Assembly (NCBI RefSeq): GCF_002280785.1
Contig: NZ_NCEQ01000001.1
Span: forward strand, 186,001 to 250,000
Direction of reading: 5' to 3'
Length of the DNA: 64,000 nt
From: Brevundimonas subvibrioides
GTDB lineage: Bacteria; Pseudomonadota; Alphaproteobacteria; Caulobacterales; Caulobacteraceae
Under the pieces are notes generated by a model. That model worked only from the letters and a program-made list of their open reading frames with translations, was not told where the DNA came from and did no database searches. This document shows, piece after piece, positions 25,951 to 34,332 of the stretch; the stretch's first letter is position 1, and every line of letters starts with the position of its first letter. The position numbers were made by a program, and so were the translations under genes.

Positions 25951-26873
25951 CAGAAATAGCCCTCCGCCTTCTTCTTCTCCATCGAGGCGGACTGGTCGTG
26001 GTCGATCACCCGCCCCTGCCGTTCCGAGGTGGTGGAGGCCTTCATCTCGGCGATGATGTCGGCGACGCTGGTCGCCTCGCTCTCGACCGCGCCGGTCAGC
26101 GGATAGCAGCCGAGGGTCCGGAACCGCACCGACCTTACCGAAGGCGTCTCGCCGGGCAGCAACCGCATCCGTTGGTCATCGACCATGATCAGCGCCCCGT
26201 CGCGCTCGACCACCGGCCTCGGCCGAGCGAAATACAGCGGCACGATCGGGATCGCTTCCTGCTCGATGTATTGCCACACATCCAGCTCGGTCCAGTTCGA
26301 GATCGGGAAGACGCGAATGCTCTCCCCCGCCCCGATCCGCGTGTTGTAGAGCCGCCAGAGCTCCGGCCTCTGGTTCTTGGGGTCCCAGCGATGTCCGGCC
26401 GAGCGGAAGGAGAAGATTCTCTCCTTGGCCCGGGACTTCTCCTCGTCGCGCCGCGCCCCGCCGAAGGCCGCCTGAAAGCCGTGATGATCCAGCGCCTGTT
26501 TAAGCCCCTCGGTCTTCCAAAGGTCGGTATGGAGGGAGCCGTGATCGAACGGATTGATCCCCCGCGACCGCGCATCCTCGTTGACCCAGATCTTCAAATC
26601 GACGTCGCCCGCCGCCGCGACCTGGTCGCGCAGGGCATACATGTCCCTGAACTTCCACGTCGTATCGATGTGCATCAGCGGGAAGGGGATCGGCCCCGGG
26701 AAGAAGGCCTTTCTCGCCAGATGCAGCATCACGGCGGAATCCTTGCCGATCGAATACAGCATCACCGGCCGCTCGATCTCGGCCGCCACCTCGCGCAGGA
26801 TATGGATCGCCTCGGCCTCCAGCGACTGGAGGTGGGTCAGGCGGGCGGAGGGCGTCGGATCGGTCACACCCAT
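25950..26873 (-). CDS. cysD: Sulfate adenylyltransferase subunit 2
   Basis: The 307-residue PAPS-reductase-fold protein has the PP-loop [48 protein letters not shown] and the C-terminal KKAEGYF that ends CysD proteins. With CysN it makes APS from sulfate and ATP. ATG 26873 is preferred over TTG codons four and three positions earlier. It lies 52 bp downstream of thrC on the same strand and may be read through from the threonine operon, although an internal promoter is possible. No cysH or sulfite reductase genes are in the window. Confidence 0.95.
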   Translation of the reverse strand: MGVTDPTPSARLTHLQSLEAEAIHILREVAAEIERPVMLYSIGKDSAVMLHLARKAFFPGPIPFPLMHIDTTWKFRDMYALRDQVAAAGDVDLKIWVNEDARSRGINPFDHGSLHTDLWKTEGLKQALDHHGFQAAFGGARRDEEKSRAKERIFSFRSAGHRWDPKNQRPELWRLYNTRIGAGESIRVFPISNWTELDVWQYIEQEAIPIVPLYFARPRPVVERDGALIMVDDQRMRLLPGETPSVRSVRFRTLGCYPLTGAVESEATSVADIIAEMKASTTSERQGRVIDHDQSASMEKKKAEGYF

Positions 26874-26924
26874 CGATAGCAACAACCGTGACGGTGCGCA
26901 CCCCGTGCGAGCGGGACCTTCGGC

Positions 26925-28328
26925 CTAGCCAGAGAAGGCACGCACTGCCGCCCTCGCCGCTGCGGCATCAGCGTCGATGATCTCGAACCGCTCGGCCCGG
27001 TCACCCAGTTCGCGAATGACCCGGGGCGGGGCGGGATTGAAGCCGAGCACCGGCGCGACGTCCTTGCCGAACTTGGCGGGATGGGCGGTCGCAAGCGCCA
27101 CCACCGGACCCCGGCTTCTGTTCACGCCCCGCGCAGCCGAGAGGGCGACCGCGGTGTGCGGGCAGACGACCTGACCCCAGGTCGCGTAGGCATGGGCGAT
27201 CTGTTCACGCGTCGCGTCCTCACTGACTGACACGGCCGAGACCTCGGCGCGGATCGCGTCGAGCAGCGCCGGCGGGACCGTCACCGAGCCCTCGCGTGCG
27301 AAGGTTTCAAACAGGGCGCGGGTCAGGTCCGCATCTCGACCCGAAGCCTCGAACACCAGACGCTCGAAGTTCGACGGGGCCTGCACATCCATGCTGACCG
27401 ATGCGGTCTCGACGGCGGCCTTCCTGGCATAGACGCCGTCGTTGATGGCGCGCGCCAGGGCGTCGTTGCGGTTCACGGCGGCGACGAACCCGGCGACCGG
27501 CAACCCCATCCGCGACGCCGCGATCCCGGCAAAAGCGTCGCCGAAATTGCCCGTCGGGACCACGAACACCGGCGCCCGCGTCTCGCCCAGCGCAGCCAGT
27601 TGTGAAACCGCTGACAAGTAATAAGGAATCTGTCCCGCCAGCCTGGCCCAATTGATCGAGTTCACGCTGGAGAACCGGCCCCCGTCGCGCAGGCTCTCGT
27701 CGGCCAGCAACCCCTTCACCAGCCGCTGACAGTCGTCGAAGTCCCCGCGAACGGCCAGGTTCAGCACGTTCGGGGCCTCAACCGTGGTCATCTGGCGGCG
27801 CTGGACGGCCGAGACCCGCTCATGCGGGTGGAGCACGATCAGCCGGACCCGATCGGCATTGGCGAAGGCGGCCACGGCGGCCGCGCCGGTGTCTCCGCTG
27901 GTCGCCGTAACCAGGGTCAGTCGCTCGCCCGACGCCGCCAGCGCCTCGGACGAAAGCGCCGCCGCGAGCTGCATCGCCAGGTCCTTGAAGGCGGCGGTCG
28001 GACCGTGGAACAGCTCCAGCATATAGAGGCCGTCCTCGAGCCGACGCAGCGGCGTCACCTCGGCGGGCTCGAAGCCCGCCGTCAGTCGAGCCAGCCCCCG
28101 GCCCAACGCGCCCGCTGGCAGGGCGTCGCCGATGAAGGGCGCCATGGCTCGTGTCGCGATCGAGACATAGCCGCGCCCGGCCGCCCAGCTCTCGGGTGAG
28201 AGGCTGGGCCAGGCTTCCGGCAAGTAGAGGCCGCCGTCAGGAGCCATGCCGCGCAGCAAGGCTTCGGCGAAGTCGCTGCCGGAGGTCTCGCCTCGGGTCG
28301 AAACATAGCGTTCGGAAGTCTGGGCCAT
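26925..28328 (-). CDS. thrC: Threonine synthase
   Basis: The 467-residue fold-type II PLP enzyme starts MAQTSERYVSTRGETSG, the class with an N-terminal RGE motif and no SAM regulatory domain. The PLP lysine is in FHGPTAAFKDLAMQ, with the phosphate-binding TATSGDTGAAAV and VPTGNFGDAFAG. It converts O-phosphohomoserine to threonine. ATG 28328 is used, since the earlier open frame encodes a non-conserved 30-residue extension. A 68-bp gap with a small GGCGAA/TTCGCC hairpin separates it from thrB. Confidence 0.96.
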   Translation of the reverse strand: MAQTSERYVSTRGETSGSDFAEALLRGMAPDGGLYLPEAWPSLSPESWAAGRGYVSIATRAMAPFIGDALPAGALGRGLARLTAGFEPAEVTPLRRLEDGLYMLELFHGPTAAFKDLAMQLAAALSSEALAASGERLTLVTATSGDTGAAAVAAFANADRVRLIVLHPHERVSAVQRRQMTTVEAPNVLNLAVRGDFDDCQRLVKGLLADESLRDGGRFSSVNSINWARLAGQIPYYLSAVSQLAALGETRAPVFVVPTGNFGDAFAGIAASRMGLPVAGFVAAVNRNDALARAINDGVYARKAAVETASVSMDVQAPSNFERLVFEASGRDADLTRALFETFAREGSVTVPPALLDAIRAEVSAVSVSEDATREQIAHAYATWGQVVCPHTAVALSAARGVNRSRGPVVALATAHPAKFGKDVAPVLGFNPAPPRVIRELGDRAERFEIIDADAAAARAAVRAFSG

Positions 28329-28396
28329 CGTCATTCTGGTTCGGTTCGGCGAAGCGGGTTCGCCAAAGGGTGTAAGTTGGGGTCGTGCCGAAACGC

Positions 28397-29335
28397 TCAG
28401 GCCGCCTCGCGCCACCACGCGGCACGGCGGAAGAAGGCGGCCGGGTCCTTGGGTGTCACCAGCTTGGTCGGGTCATGGAAGATGCGGTCGTGAAGCCGGG
28501 TCAGGGTGAAACGGATCGCGGCGGCCTCGCCGAGCGTCGGCAGCGCGGCGGCCTCCGCCCGGGTCAGGGGGCGCACAGCCTCGTATCCGCGCCGGAAGGC
28601 GTCGACCGAACCGGAGATGGCGACGCCTGAGCCATCGAATCCCCAGGCGCTCAGCGCAATAGCGAGGTCATAGGCCAACAGGTCCGTGCAGCCGAAATAG
28701 AAGTCGATGACGCCGGATACCTGACCTCCGTCGAACAGGACATTGTCGGGGAAATAGTCGGCATGGATCGGTCCGCGAGGCAAATCCTCCGCCCAGGGGT
28801 CACCAAGCCGCGCCAGGGCCACTTCAACGCCGTCCAGGATCTCGCGGTCCTCCCCGCTGGCCACCGTCGCAGACCGATCCGCCAGCGCCCGCCAGACCAC
28901 GGGCCCGACAGGGTTGGCCCTCTGGACCGGGAAGCCGCCGGCCTCCAGATGCAGTCGCGCCAGCATCGCCCCCGCCGCCTCGACCTCGGCCGAAGACGGG
29001 TCCCGCAGCCAGGCGCCCGGAAGCCATTCGATCACCGCCGCCGGTCGGCCGTTCAGCGCCCCGACCCAGGCGCCGTCCTTGCTCCGGACCGGCCTCGGCG
29101 CCGGAAGTCCCCGGCCCGCGAGATGGTCGGTCAGGCCCAGACAGAACGGCAGAGATGCTGCGTCGGTGCGTGCCTCGAACAGGGTCAGGACATGGCGGGC
29201 GCCACGGGTCTCCAGCCGATAGTTGGTGTTCTCCACCCCCTCGGCGATGGGATGCAATGCCTCGAACGCGCCCAGCGGATAGTCCGCCAGGAACGCGCGC
29301 GCGTCATCGTCGGTGACCGGAGTGAAAACGGCCAC
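28397..29335 (-). CDS. thrB: Homoserine kinase (ThrB2, aminoglycoside-phosphotransferase fold)
   Basis: The 312-residue protein begins MAVFTPVTDDDARAFLADYP and carries GVENTNYRLET, the catalytic loop HADYFPDNVLF (H-x-D-x4-N) and the metal motif VIDFYFG. These are typical of the APH-type homoserine kinase used by alphaproteobacteria rather than the GHMP type of E. coli. It phosphorylates homoserine, committing it to threonine. The start is a GTG three bases after the stop of the AK-HSD gene, so the two are coupled. Confidence 0.94.
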   Translation of the reverse strand: MAVFTPVTDDDARAFLADYPLGAFEALHPIAEGVENTNYRLETRGARHVLTLFEARTDAASLPFCLGLTDHLAGRGLPAPRPVRSKDGAWVGALNGRPAAVIEWLPGAWLRDPSSAEVEAAGAMLARLHLEAGGFPVQRANPVGPVVWRALADRSATVASGEDREILDGVEVALARLGDPWAEDLPRGPIHADYFPDNVLFDGGQVSGVIDFYFGCTDLLAYDLAIALSAWGFDGSGVAISGSVDAFRRGYEAVRPLTRAEAAALPTLGEAAAIRFTLTRLHDRIFHDPTKLVTPKDPAAFFRRAAWWREAA

Positions 29336-29338
29336 GCG

Positions 29339-31078
29339 CTAGTGGTGACCCAGCGACGCATGGCGCGCGCGAACGATGTCGGCGAGGTCCGCCAGCACGC
29401 TCTCGGTCGTCGGCCAGCGGCCCGCGCCGCGGCCCTTGCACGACCAAACCCGACCATCCTCGCCATAGACCTTCAAGGCGTTGCGCTCCCCGTCCAGGCT
29501 CTGGAAGAACGGATCGTCGAGGCCTACGTCAAGCGAAACCGACGCTCTCAGCCCCTCCCCGTCCCGAACACAGGCGCCGATCTGGCGAACCGGCCCGGCC
29601 GGTTTGAACGCCTCCGACAGGACGGCGCAGGGCACGTCGGCTTCGGCCGGGGTCCGCCCGAAGGCCTCGAAAGCCAGTAACCGGACCTTGGCGGCCGAAT
29701 CGCGGCCCTCAAGATCCGACGACGGATCCTCCTCGGCGAAGCCCGCGACCCGGGCATCGGCCAGGGCGTCGGCGAAATCCGCGCCGGCCTGAAGCCGCGT
29801 CAGCATGAAGTTGACCGTGCCGTTCAGCACCGCCTCGAATCCCTTCACCGGCCCGGCCGCCCTGGCCACGCGCAGGGTCTCGATCATCGGCGCCCCGCCC
29901 CCGACCGCCGCCGAATAGGCGAGGTGGGAGCCGTGAGCACGGGCGGCGTCGGCGAGACCGGCCGGGTCCCGGCTGATCGCCTGTTTGTTGGCGCTGGCGA
30001 CATCGATGCCGCGTTCCAGGGCCGCGCGGATCAGATCGTGACCGGCGGCGCCCTCCGACAGGGCCTCCAGCAGGATGTCGGGCCGAAGCGCCAGCAGAGA
30101 CTCACGGTCGGACGTGAACAGTTCGGCGGGCGCCTCCACATCCCGGGGCTTGGATGGATCGCGCACCAGCACGCCGACCACCTGGAACCGGTTATCCTTC
30201 AGCAGCCGTTGCAGCAGGCCGCCGCCGACGACGCCGCAGCCCGCGATGGCCACCTTCAGAGGGGCATCAGGGATTGACGGCCCGGGAGGCGCTGAATGGT
30301 CTCCGACCACCGTGCAGTCGGCGCGACCGAGCGCGGCCACCTCGATCTCCACCGACCGCTGCAGGCCCATGTCGATCGCGTCGTGCTGGACCAGGGCGCC
30401 GCCGTGGCGGCGGGCGTCGTCCCAGCTGGCCCGGCGATAGCGCAGCGGCTTGCCCGAGGCCGAGGCCGGATCGCGGTCGTAGAGGCCGTCGACATCCTTC
30501 ACCAGACGCACGCGGCTGAGGCCCAGTTCGGCCGCGAGGAAGACCGCCGTCAGGTCCGAACCGCCGCGCCCCAGCAGCACCACCTTCCCTTTCTCACCCA
30601 CCGCGCCGAAGCCCGGAACAACGACGACTTGATGGTCCGCCAGCGCCTTCCACAGGGCGTCGCTGCGCAGCGAGACGGGATGCGCATGCTCGGCCGGGCC
30701 GTCGGCCACAATGCCCAGTTCGCGCACGGACAATGCCGCCGCATCCAGGCCGATCCGGTCGCAGGCGATGGCCACGAGCGCCGCCGCCTTCTCCTCCCCT
30801 AGCGCCACATAGCCGGGAAGGAGGTCGTTCTCGTGATCGAGGCCGAGGGCGCGTGCGTCGGCAAATAGGCGGTCGGTGTGGCCGCCCAGCGCCGAGACCA
30901 CGGCGATCACCTTCCGGCCCGCGCGGACGTGGCCATAGATCTCGGAGGCGACAGCGGGGGCGCAGGACTGGTCCTGCAGGATCGAGGAGCCGAACTTCAG
31001 CACCACCACTTCGGCGGTGGGCGAAGGCTCGGCGATCGGTTTCTCGACGACGGCGAGACGGGCGCTGGAGTGGGGCAT
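29339..31078 (-). CDS. thrA: Bifunctional aspartokinase / homoserine dehydrogenase without ACT domains
   Basis: A 579-residue fusion. Residues about 20-255 are an amino-acid kinase (VVVLKFGSSIL, GRGGSDLTAVFLAAELG, KDVDGLYDRDP). Residues about 275-579 are homoserine dehydrogenase (VAIAGCGVVGGGLLQRLL, SANKQAIS, VLNGTVNFMLTRL, EEDPSSDLEGRDSAAK). E. coli ThrA and MetL have about 810-820 residues with two ACT domains between the catalytic parts. Here they are about 20 residues apart, so no ACT domain fits. KFGSS replaces the usual KFGGT. It catalyses the first and third steps from aspartate to homoserine. It heads the operon thrA-thrB-thrC, behind a Thr attenuator. Confidence 0.93.
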   Translation of the reverse strand: MPHSSARLAVVEKPIAEPSPTAEVVVLKFGSSILQDQSCAPAVASEIYGHVRAGRKVIAVVSALGGHTDRLFADARALGLDHENDLLPGYVALGEEKAAALVAIACDRIGLDAAALSVRELGIVADGPAEHAHPVSLRSDALWKALADHQVVVVPGFGAVGEKGKVVLLGRGGSDLTAVFLAAELGLSRVRLVKDVDGLYDRDPASASGKPLRYRRASWDDARRHGGALVQHDAIDMGLQRSVEIEVAALGRADCTVVGDHSAPPGPSIPDAPLKVAIAGCGVVGGGLLQRLLKDNRFQVVGVLVRDPSKPRDVEAPAELFTSDRESLLALRPDILLEALSEGAAGHDLIRAALERGIDVASANKQAISRDPAGLADAARAHGSHLAYSAAVGGGAPMIETLRVARAAGPVKGFEAVLNGTVNFMLTRLQAGADFADALADARVAGFAEEDPSSDLEGRDSAAKVRLLAFEAFGRTPAEADVPCAVLSEAFKPAGPVRQIGACVRDGEGLRASVSLDVGLDDPFFQSLDGERNALKVYGEDGRVWSCKGRGAGRWPTTESVLADLADIVRARHASLGHH

Positions 31079-31120
31079 CTGGATGTTCCGTTCGGGGAGG
31101 AGCTTGGGATCAGGGCAATA

Positions 31121-31150
31121 GAAAACCCGCCTGGCCGGGGCCGGGCGGGT
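31121..31150 (-). terminator. Intrinsic terminator acting as threonine attenuator
   Basis: On the minus strand ACCCGCC (31150-31144 outward) pairs with GGCGGGT (31131-31125) around a GC-rich loop and runs straight into TTTTCTATT. It lies 42 bp before the AK-HSD start and 33 bp after the stop of the Thr-rich leader. Its 5' arm CCCGCCC (31149-31143) can instead pair with GGGCGGG (31199-31193) inside the last leader codons, which gives the alternative antiterminator. Confidence 0.85.
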
Positions 31151-31182
31151 CTGGGTTGGCTGAGGTGTTTTCGACCTGCGCG

Positions 31183-31317
31183 CTAACCTGTTCCCGCCCG
31201 CGAGGGGCCGGTGATGGTCATACCGGTCGTGGTCGAAATGGGAGTCGCGAGCGTCATCGAGCGCACCGCGAGAGCGGTGGTCGAGGTCGAAACGGCGATG
31301 TTGCCGGGACGGGACAC
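31183..31317 (-). CDS. thrL: Threonine operon leader peptide
   Basis: A 44-codon frame from GTG 31317 to TAG 31185-31183, with AGGA about ten bases upstream. Eleven codons are Thr and three are Ile. The core TPISTTTGMTITG closely resembles the ISTTITTTITITTGNG run of the E. coli threonine leader. Ribosome stalling at uncharged Thr tRNA would leave the downstream GGGCGGG free to form the antiterminator. A ribosome reaching the stop covers it and lets the terminator form. A shorter start at the internal ATG (24 codons) is possible. No known alphaproteobacterial homologue was checked. Confidence 0.8.
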   Translation of the reverse strand: MSRPGNIAVSTSTTALAVRSMTLATPISTTTGMTITGPSRAGTG

Positions 31318-31507
31318 GGGCGAGTTCCTGTAAAAATCGTTGATCTCACAGTGTCGGGAGAAACGACCGTCGTCAACCCGGTTAGAGCATCTTTTTTGCG
31401 CCTACCGTCTCTGTAGCGACCTTTCAGTCACAGCCTATTCGTCAGACTGGATCAATGGGGTAGATTTTTTCTCTTGACCGGCGGTCTTCGCACCCGCAAC
31501 GTAAATT

Positions 31508-31625
31508 CACTCATCAAGACCGACCGAGGGATAGGCCCTTTGACGTCGGGGCAACCATCGGTTTCCAGCCGAACGGTGCCAACTCCTGCGAGGATCCTTT
31601 TCGAAGGGTCCGCGAGAGATGAGTG
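31508..31625 (+). promoter_or_regulatory. SAM-I (S-box) riboswitch
   Basis: P1 is formed by CACTCATC (31508-31515) and GATGAGTG (31618-31625). Between them lie the invariant blocks CCGAGGG, GGCCC, the kink-turn/pseudoknot region with TCGGGGCAACC, a P3 hairpin (TCGG...CCGA), GGTGCCAACTCCTGC, a P4 hairpin (GGATCC...GGGTCC) and GAGAGATGAG. This matches the SAM-I consensus almost base for base. It precedes metX-metB, so SAM should repress methionine synthesis. Just downstream GTGGAGCGTCG can pair with CGACGTCTCCAC (31624-31652), but no T-run follows, so the mechanism may be translational. Confidence 0.95.
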
Positions 31626-31703
31626 GAGCGTCGACGAGGCGACGTCTCCACGATCTGTCATCGCATCCGGAGCCTTGCTGGGCGGGACGATGCAGACGAC
31701 GCC

Positions 31704-32750
31704 ATGGCTTTCGACACTCAACAGATTTCCGCAGAACCCCTCTGTCGCCCGACAGCGCGCTCGACTGCGATCCTAGCCCGCAAGGGCGGCGGTGCGGTCG
31801 ATATCGCCGTCGACATCCCGGTCGACTTCCGCCTCCAGTCCGGCGAGCGGCTGGGCCAGCGGCAGATCGTCGGGCGGCTGCACGGCCGGGCCGGGGCGCC
31901 GCTGGTGGTCGTGGCCGGCGGCATCTCGGCGGGGCGGTTCGTGCACCGGACCGAGACCAACGGCCTGGGCTGGTGGTCGGGCGCGGTCTCGATCCGCGGG
32001 CCGATCGACCTGAGCCGCTTCCAGGTCCTGGCCTTCGACTATGCGCCCGAGGCGGCCCACGGCGCGACGCCGGTCACCATCACCACCCAGGACCAGGCCC
32101 GGCTGCTGAAGCTGATCCTCGCCGAGATCGGCGATCCGGTCGTCTCGGCCTTCGTCGGCTGCTCCTATGGCGGCATGATCGCCCTGGCCTTCGGAGAGCT
32201 GTTCCCGGACCAGGTCGAGCAGCTGGTTGTGGTCTCCGCCGCCCACCGGGCCCATCCGCAGGCGACGGCCTGGCGCGGCATCCAGCGGCGCATCCTGCAG
32301 CTGGCCGAGGCCGCCGGCCGCCCCGAGGACGGGGTCGCCCTGGCCCGCGAACTGGCCATGACCACCTATCGCACCGCCGAGGAGTTCGGCGAGCGGTTCG
32401 AGACCGAGGCCCCCGCGGCGGCGGGCCAGGCCTATCCCGTGTGCGAATACCTGACCGCACGGGGCAAGGCCTACCGGACCCACACGACGCCGGCCCGCTG
32501 GCTGTCGCTGTCGGATTCGATCGACCGCCACAGCGTGACGCCCGAGGCGATCCGGACCCCGGTGACCCTGGTCGGCTTCACCTCGGACCGGCTGGTGCCG
32601 ATCGATGACATCCGCGAGCTCGGCGCTCGCCTGCCCGCCCTGTGGCGTCTGGTCGAGGCCCCGTCCCTGTACGGCCACGACGCCTTTCTGAAGGAGGACG
32701 AAGCGGTCGCCGCCATCCTCCGTTCCGCGCTCAAGGAGATCGACCAATGA
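31704..32750 (+). CDS. metX: Homoserine O-acyltransferase, MetX-like alpha/beta hydrolase
   Basis: The 348-residue alpha/beta-hydrolase-fold protein has the nucleophile elbow VGCSYGGMIALAFGE (MetX proteins usually have GxSMGGM), an oxyanion region VVAGGISAGRF, and late acid and base candidates in FTSDRLVPIDD and LYGHDAFLKED (His). MetX enzymes acylate homoserine with acetyl- or succinyl-CoA. The next gene is a close match to E. coli MetB, which uses O-succinylhomoserine, so succinyl transfer is inferred. ATG 31704 is used. An overlapping 28-codon frame from 31690 has a better upstream G-run and could be a coupling leader. The SAM-I riboswitch lies 78 bp upstream. Confidence 0.82.
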   Translation: MAFDTQQISAEPLCRPTARSTAILARKGGGAVDIAVDIPVDFRLQSGERLGQRQIVGRLHGRAGAPLVVVAGGISAGRFVHRTETNGLGWWSGAVSIRGPIDLSRFQVLAFDYAPEAAHGATPVTITTQDQARLLKLILAEIGDPVVSAFVGCSYGGMIALAFGELFPDQVEQLVVVSAAHRAHPQATAWRGIQRRILQLAEAAGRPEDGVALARELAMTTYRTAEEFGERFETEAPAAAGQAYPVCEYLTARGKAYRTHTTPARWLSLSDSIDRHSVTPEAIRTPVTLVGFTSDRLVPIDDIRELGARLPALWRLVEAPSLYGHDAFLKEDEAVAAILRSALKEIDQ

Positions 32751-33940
32751 CCCGTCCCACCGGCAAGCGCCCGCACGACGTCCGCACCACCTGCGCCCGC
32801 TCCGGCGTCGATACCGACACGGCCCACGGCGCGGTGATGCCGCCGCTGTATCTGTCCTCGAACTATTCGTTCGCGGGCTTCGAACAGAAGCGGAAGTACG
32901 ACTACAGCCGCTCCGGCAATCCGACGCGTGACGTCCTGGCCGAGACCCTGGCCGAGCTGGAAGGCGGCGCCGGCTGCGTGGTCACGGCGACCGGCATGGC
33001 GGCGGTCGACCTGCCGCTCAGCCTGCTGGAGCCCGGCGATTTGATGATCGCGCCGCACGACTGCTACGGCGGCACCCACCGCCTGCTGTGCGCCCGGGCG
33101 AAGAAGGGGCATTTCGAGGTGCTGTGGGTCGATCAGGGCGACACCGTCGCGCTGGATGCGGCGCTGGCCCTGAACCCCAGGCTGGTCCTGATCGAGACGC
33201 CGTCGAACCCGCTGCTGCGCGTGGTCGACATCGCCGACATCTGCACCCGCGCCCATCGGGTGGGGGCCAAGGTGGTGGTCGACAATACCTTCCTGTCGCC
33301 GGCGCTGCAGCGGCCGATCGAACTGGGCGCCGACATCGTGGTCCATTCGACGACGAAGTATATCAACGGCCATTCCGACGTGGTCGGCGGGGCGGTGATC
33401 GCGGCCGATCCGGCGGACCATGCCGAGCTGGCCTGGTGGGCCAACTGCCTGGGCGTGACCGGCTCGCCGTTCGACGCCTATCTGACCCTGCGCGGGGTGC
33501 GGACCCTCTTTGCACGGATCGAACGGCAGCAGACGACGGCGGGCAAGGTCGCCGACCTGCTGGCGGCCCACCCGGCGGTGTCGGTCGTCCACTATCCGGG
33601 CCTGACGTCGCACCCCGGCCATGCGCTGGCCGCACGCCAACAGCAGGGACCGGGCGCCATGCTCAGTTTCGAACTGGCCGGCGGGGTCGAGGCCGTGCGC
33701 CAGCTGGTCGAGACGCTGGAGACCTTCACCCTGGCCGAGTCGCTGGGCGGGGTCGAAAGTCTGATCGCCCACCCGGCGACCATGACCCACGCCGCCATGA
33801 CGCCGGAAGCGCGCGTCGTCGCCGGGATCACCGACGGCCTGCTGCGGCTGTCGGTCGGTCTGGAGCACGAGGACGACCTGATCGCGGACCTGGTGCAGGC
33901 GCTGGATGCCCTGGCGGAGGTGCGGGCCGAGGCGGCCTGA
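32747..33940 (+). CDS. metB: Cystathionine gamma-synthase
   Basis: The 397-residue fold-type I PLP enzyme is strikingly close to E. coli MetB: YDYSRSGNPTRDVL, APHDCYGGTHRLL, WVDQGDTVALDAALA, IETPSNPLLRVVDIADIC, VDNTFLSPALQRP. The PLP lysine is in HSTTKYINGHSD. It condenses O-succinylhomoserine with cysteine to give cystathionine. The ATG overlaps the metX stop by 4 bp, so both are under the SAM-I riboswitch. Related enzymes (MetZ, MetY) use sulfide instead, but the sequence favours MetB. Confidence 0.9.
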   Translation: MTRPTGKRPHDVRTTCARSGVDTDTAHGAVMPPLYLSSNYSFAGFEQKRKYDYSRSGNPTRDVLAETLAELEGGAGCVVTATGMAAVDLPLSLLEPGDLMIAPHDCYGGTHRLLCARAKKGHFEVLWVDQGDTVALDAALALNPRLVLIETPSNPLLRVVDIADICTRAHRVGAKVVVDNTFLSPALQRPIELGADIVVHSTTKYINGHSDVVGGAVIAADPADHAELAWWANCLGVTGSPFDAYLTLRGVRTLFARIERQQTTAGKVADLLAAHPAVSVVHYPGLTSHPGHALAARQQQGPGAMLSFELAGGVEAVRQLVETLETFTLAESLGGVESLIAHPATMTHAAMTPEARVVAGITDGLLRLSVGLEHEDDLIADLVQALDALAEVRAEAA

Positions 33941-33960
33941 CTGGACTCCAAAAAAACAGG

Positions 33961-34062
33961 GTGCAAAGAGTCCAAAACCTGCGGGAAGTTCAAAGCAGGA
34001 CGCGCTATCTCATTGTACTGTAAAAGAAAAGTTCTCTCGGCTGTTTTGGACTCGGGTTGCAC
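33961..34062. other. Unexplained structured, AT-richer element after metB
   Basis: GTGCAA plus GAGTCCAAAAC (33961-33978) are inverted at the far end as GTTTTGGACTC (34043-34053) plus TTGCAC (34057-34062). Inside is a hairpin CCTGC/GCAGG and an AT-rich stretch with TAAAAGAAAAG. A near-duplicate of the left arm (GGACTCCAAAAAAACAGGG) precedes it. It fills the first part of the 392-bp non-coding gap after metB. The remainder up to the R1 repeat at 34186 shows nothing I recognise. Confidence 0.4.
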
Positions 34063-34185
34063 GGTCGGTCGTCGTGTCTGGCGATTTCAAAGACCCGGTT
34101 GAGACGTGGTCGTCGCACGCGGCCAGCGCAAGCTCGGATGGAGAATAAATTCTTCTTCACGGAGGTGAGTGCATCCGTCATCCGC

Positions 34186-34303
34186 TCATCCCCGCGAAGG
34201 CGGGGCCCCGGTCTCAGGACGATGACTCTCGCCTGCGCGCCGTGAGGCGATCCCAGACGCCGAGCCTCACTCAAGCACTGGGTCCCCGCCTTCGCGGGGA
34301 TGG
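34186..34303. repeat. Intergenic hairpin repeat, family R1
   Basis: Arms CATCCCCGCGAAGGCGGGGC and CTGGGTCCCCGCCTTCGCGG are perfect inverses around a core with GAGGCGATCCCAGACGCC. It closes the metB downstream gap and ends about 30 bp before the stop of the PepSY-type gene. Confidence 0.85.
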
Positions 34304-34332
34304 GCGGCGTTCGGGGATCGGGCGCAGGCCGC

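Noticed and set aside
31690-31776. A 28-codon frame overlapping the metX start as a Met leader peptide
   Set aside because: It has only one Met, the initiator, so it is not a stalling leader. A translational-coupling role remains possible and is mentioned under metX.
34138-34245. Short frame beginning MENKFFFTEV after metB
   Set aside because: It runs straight into an R1 repeat, whose translation (SSPRRRGP) recurs at other copies, so it is repeat-derived.
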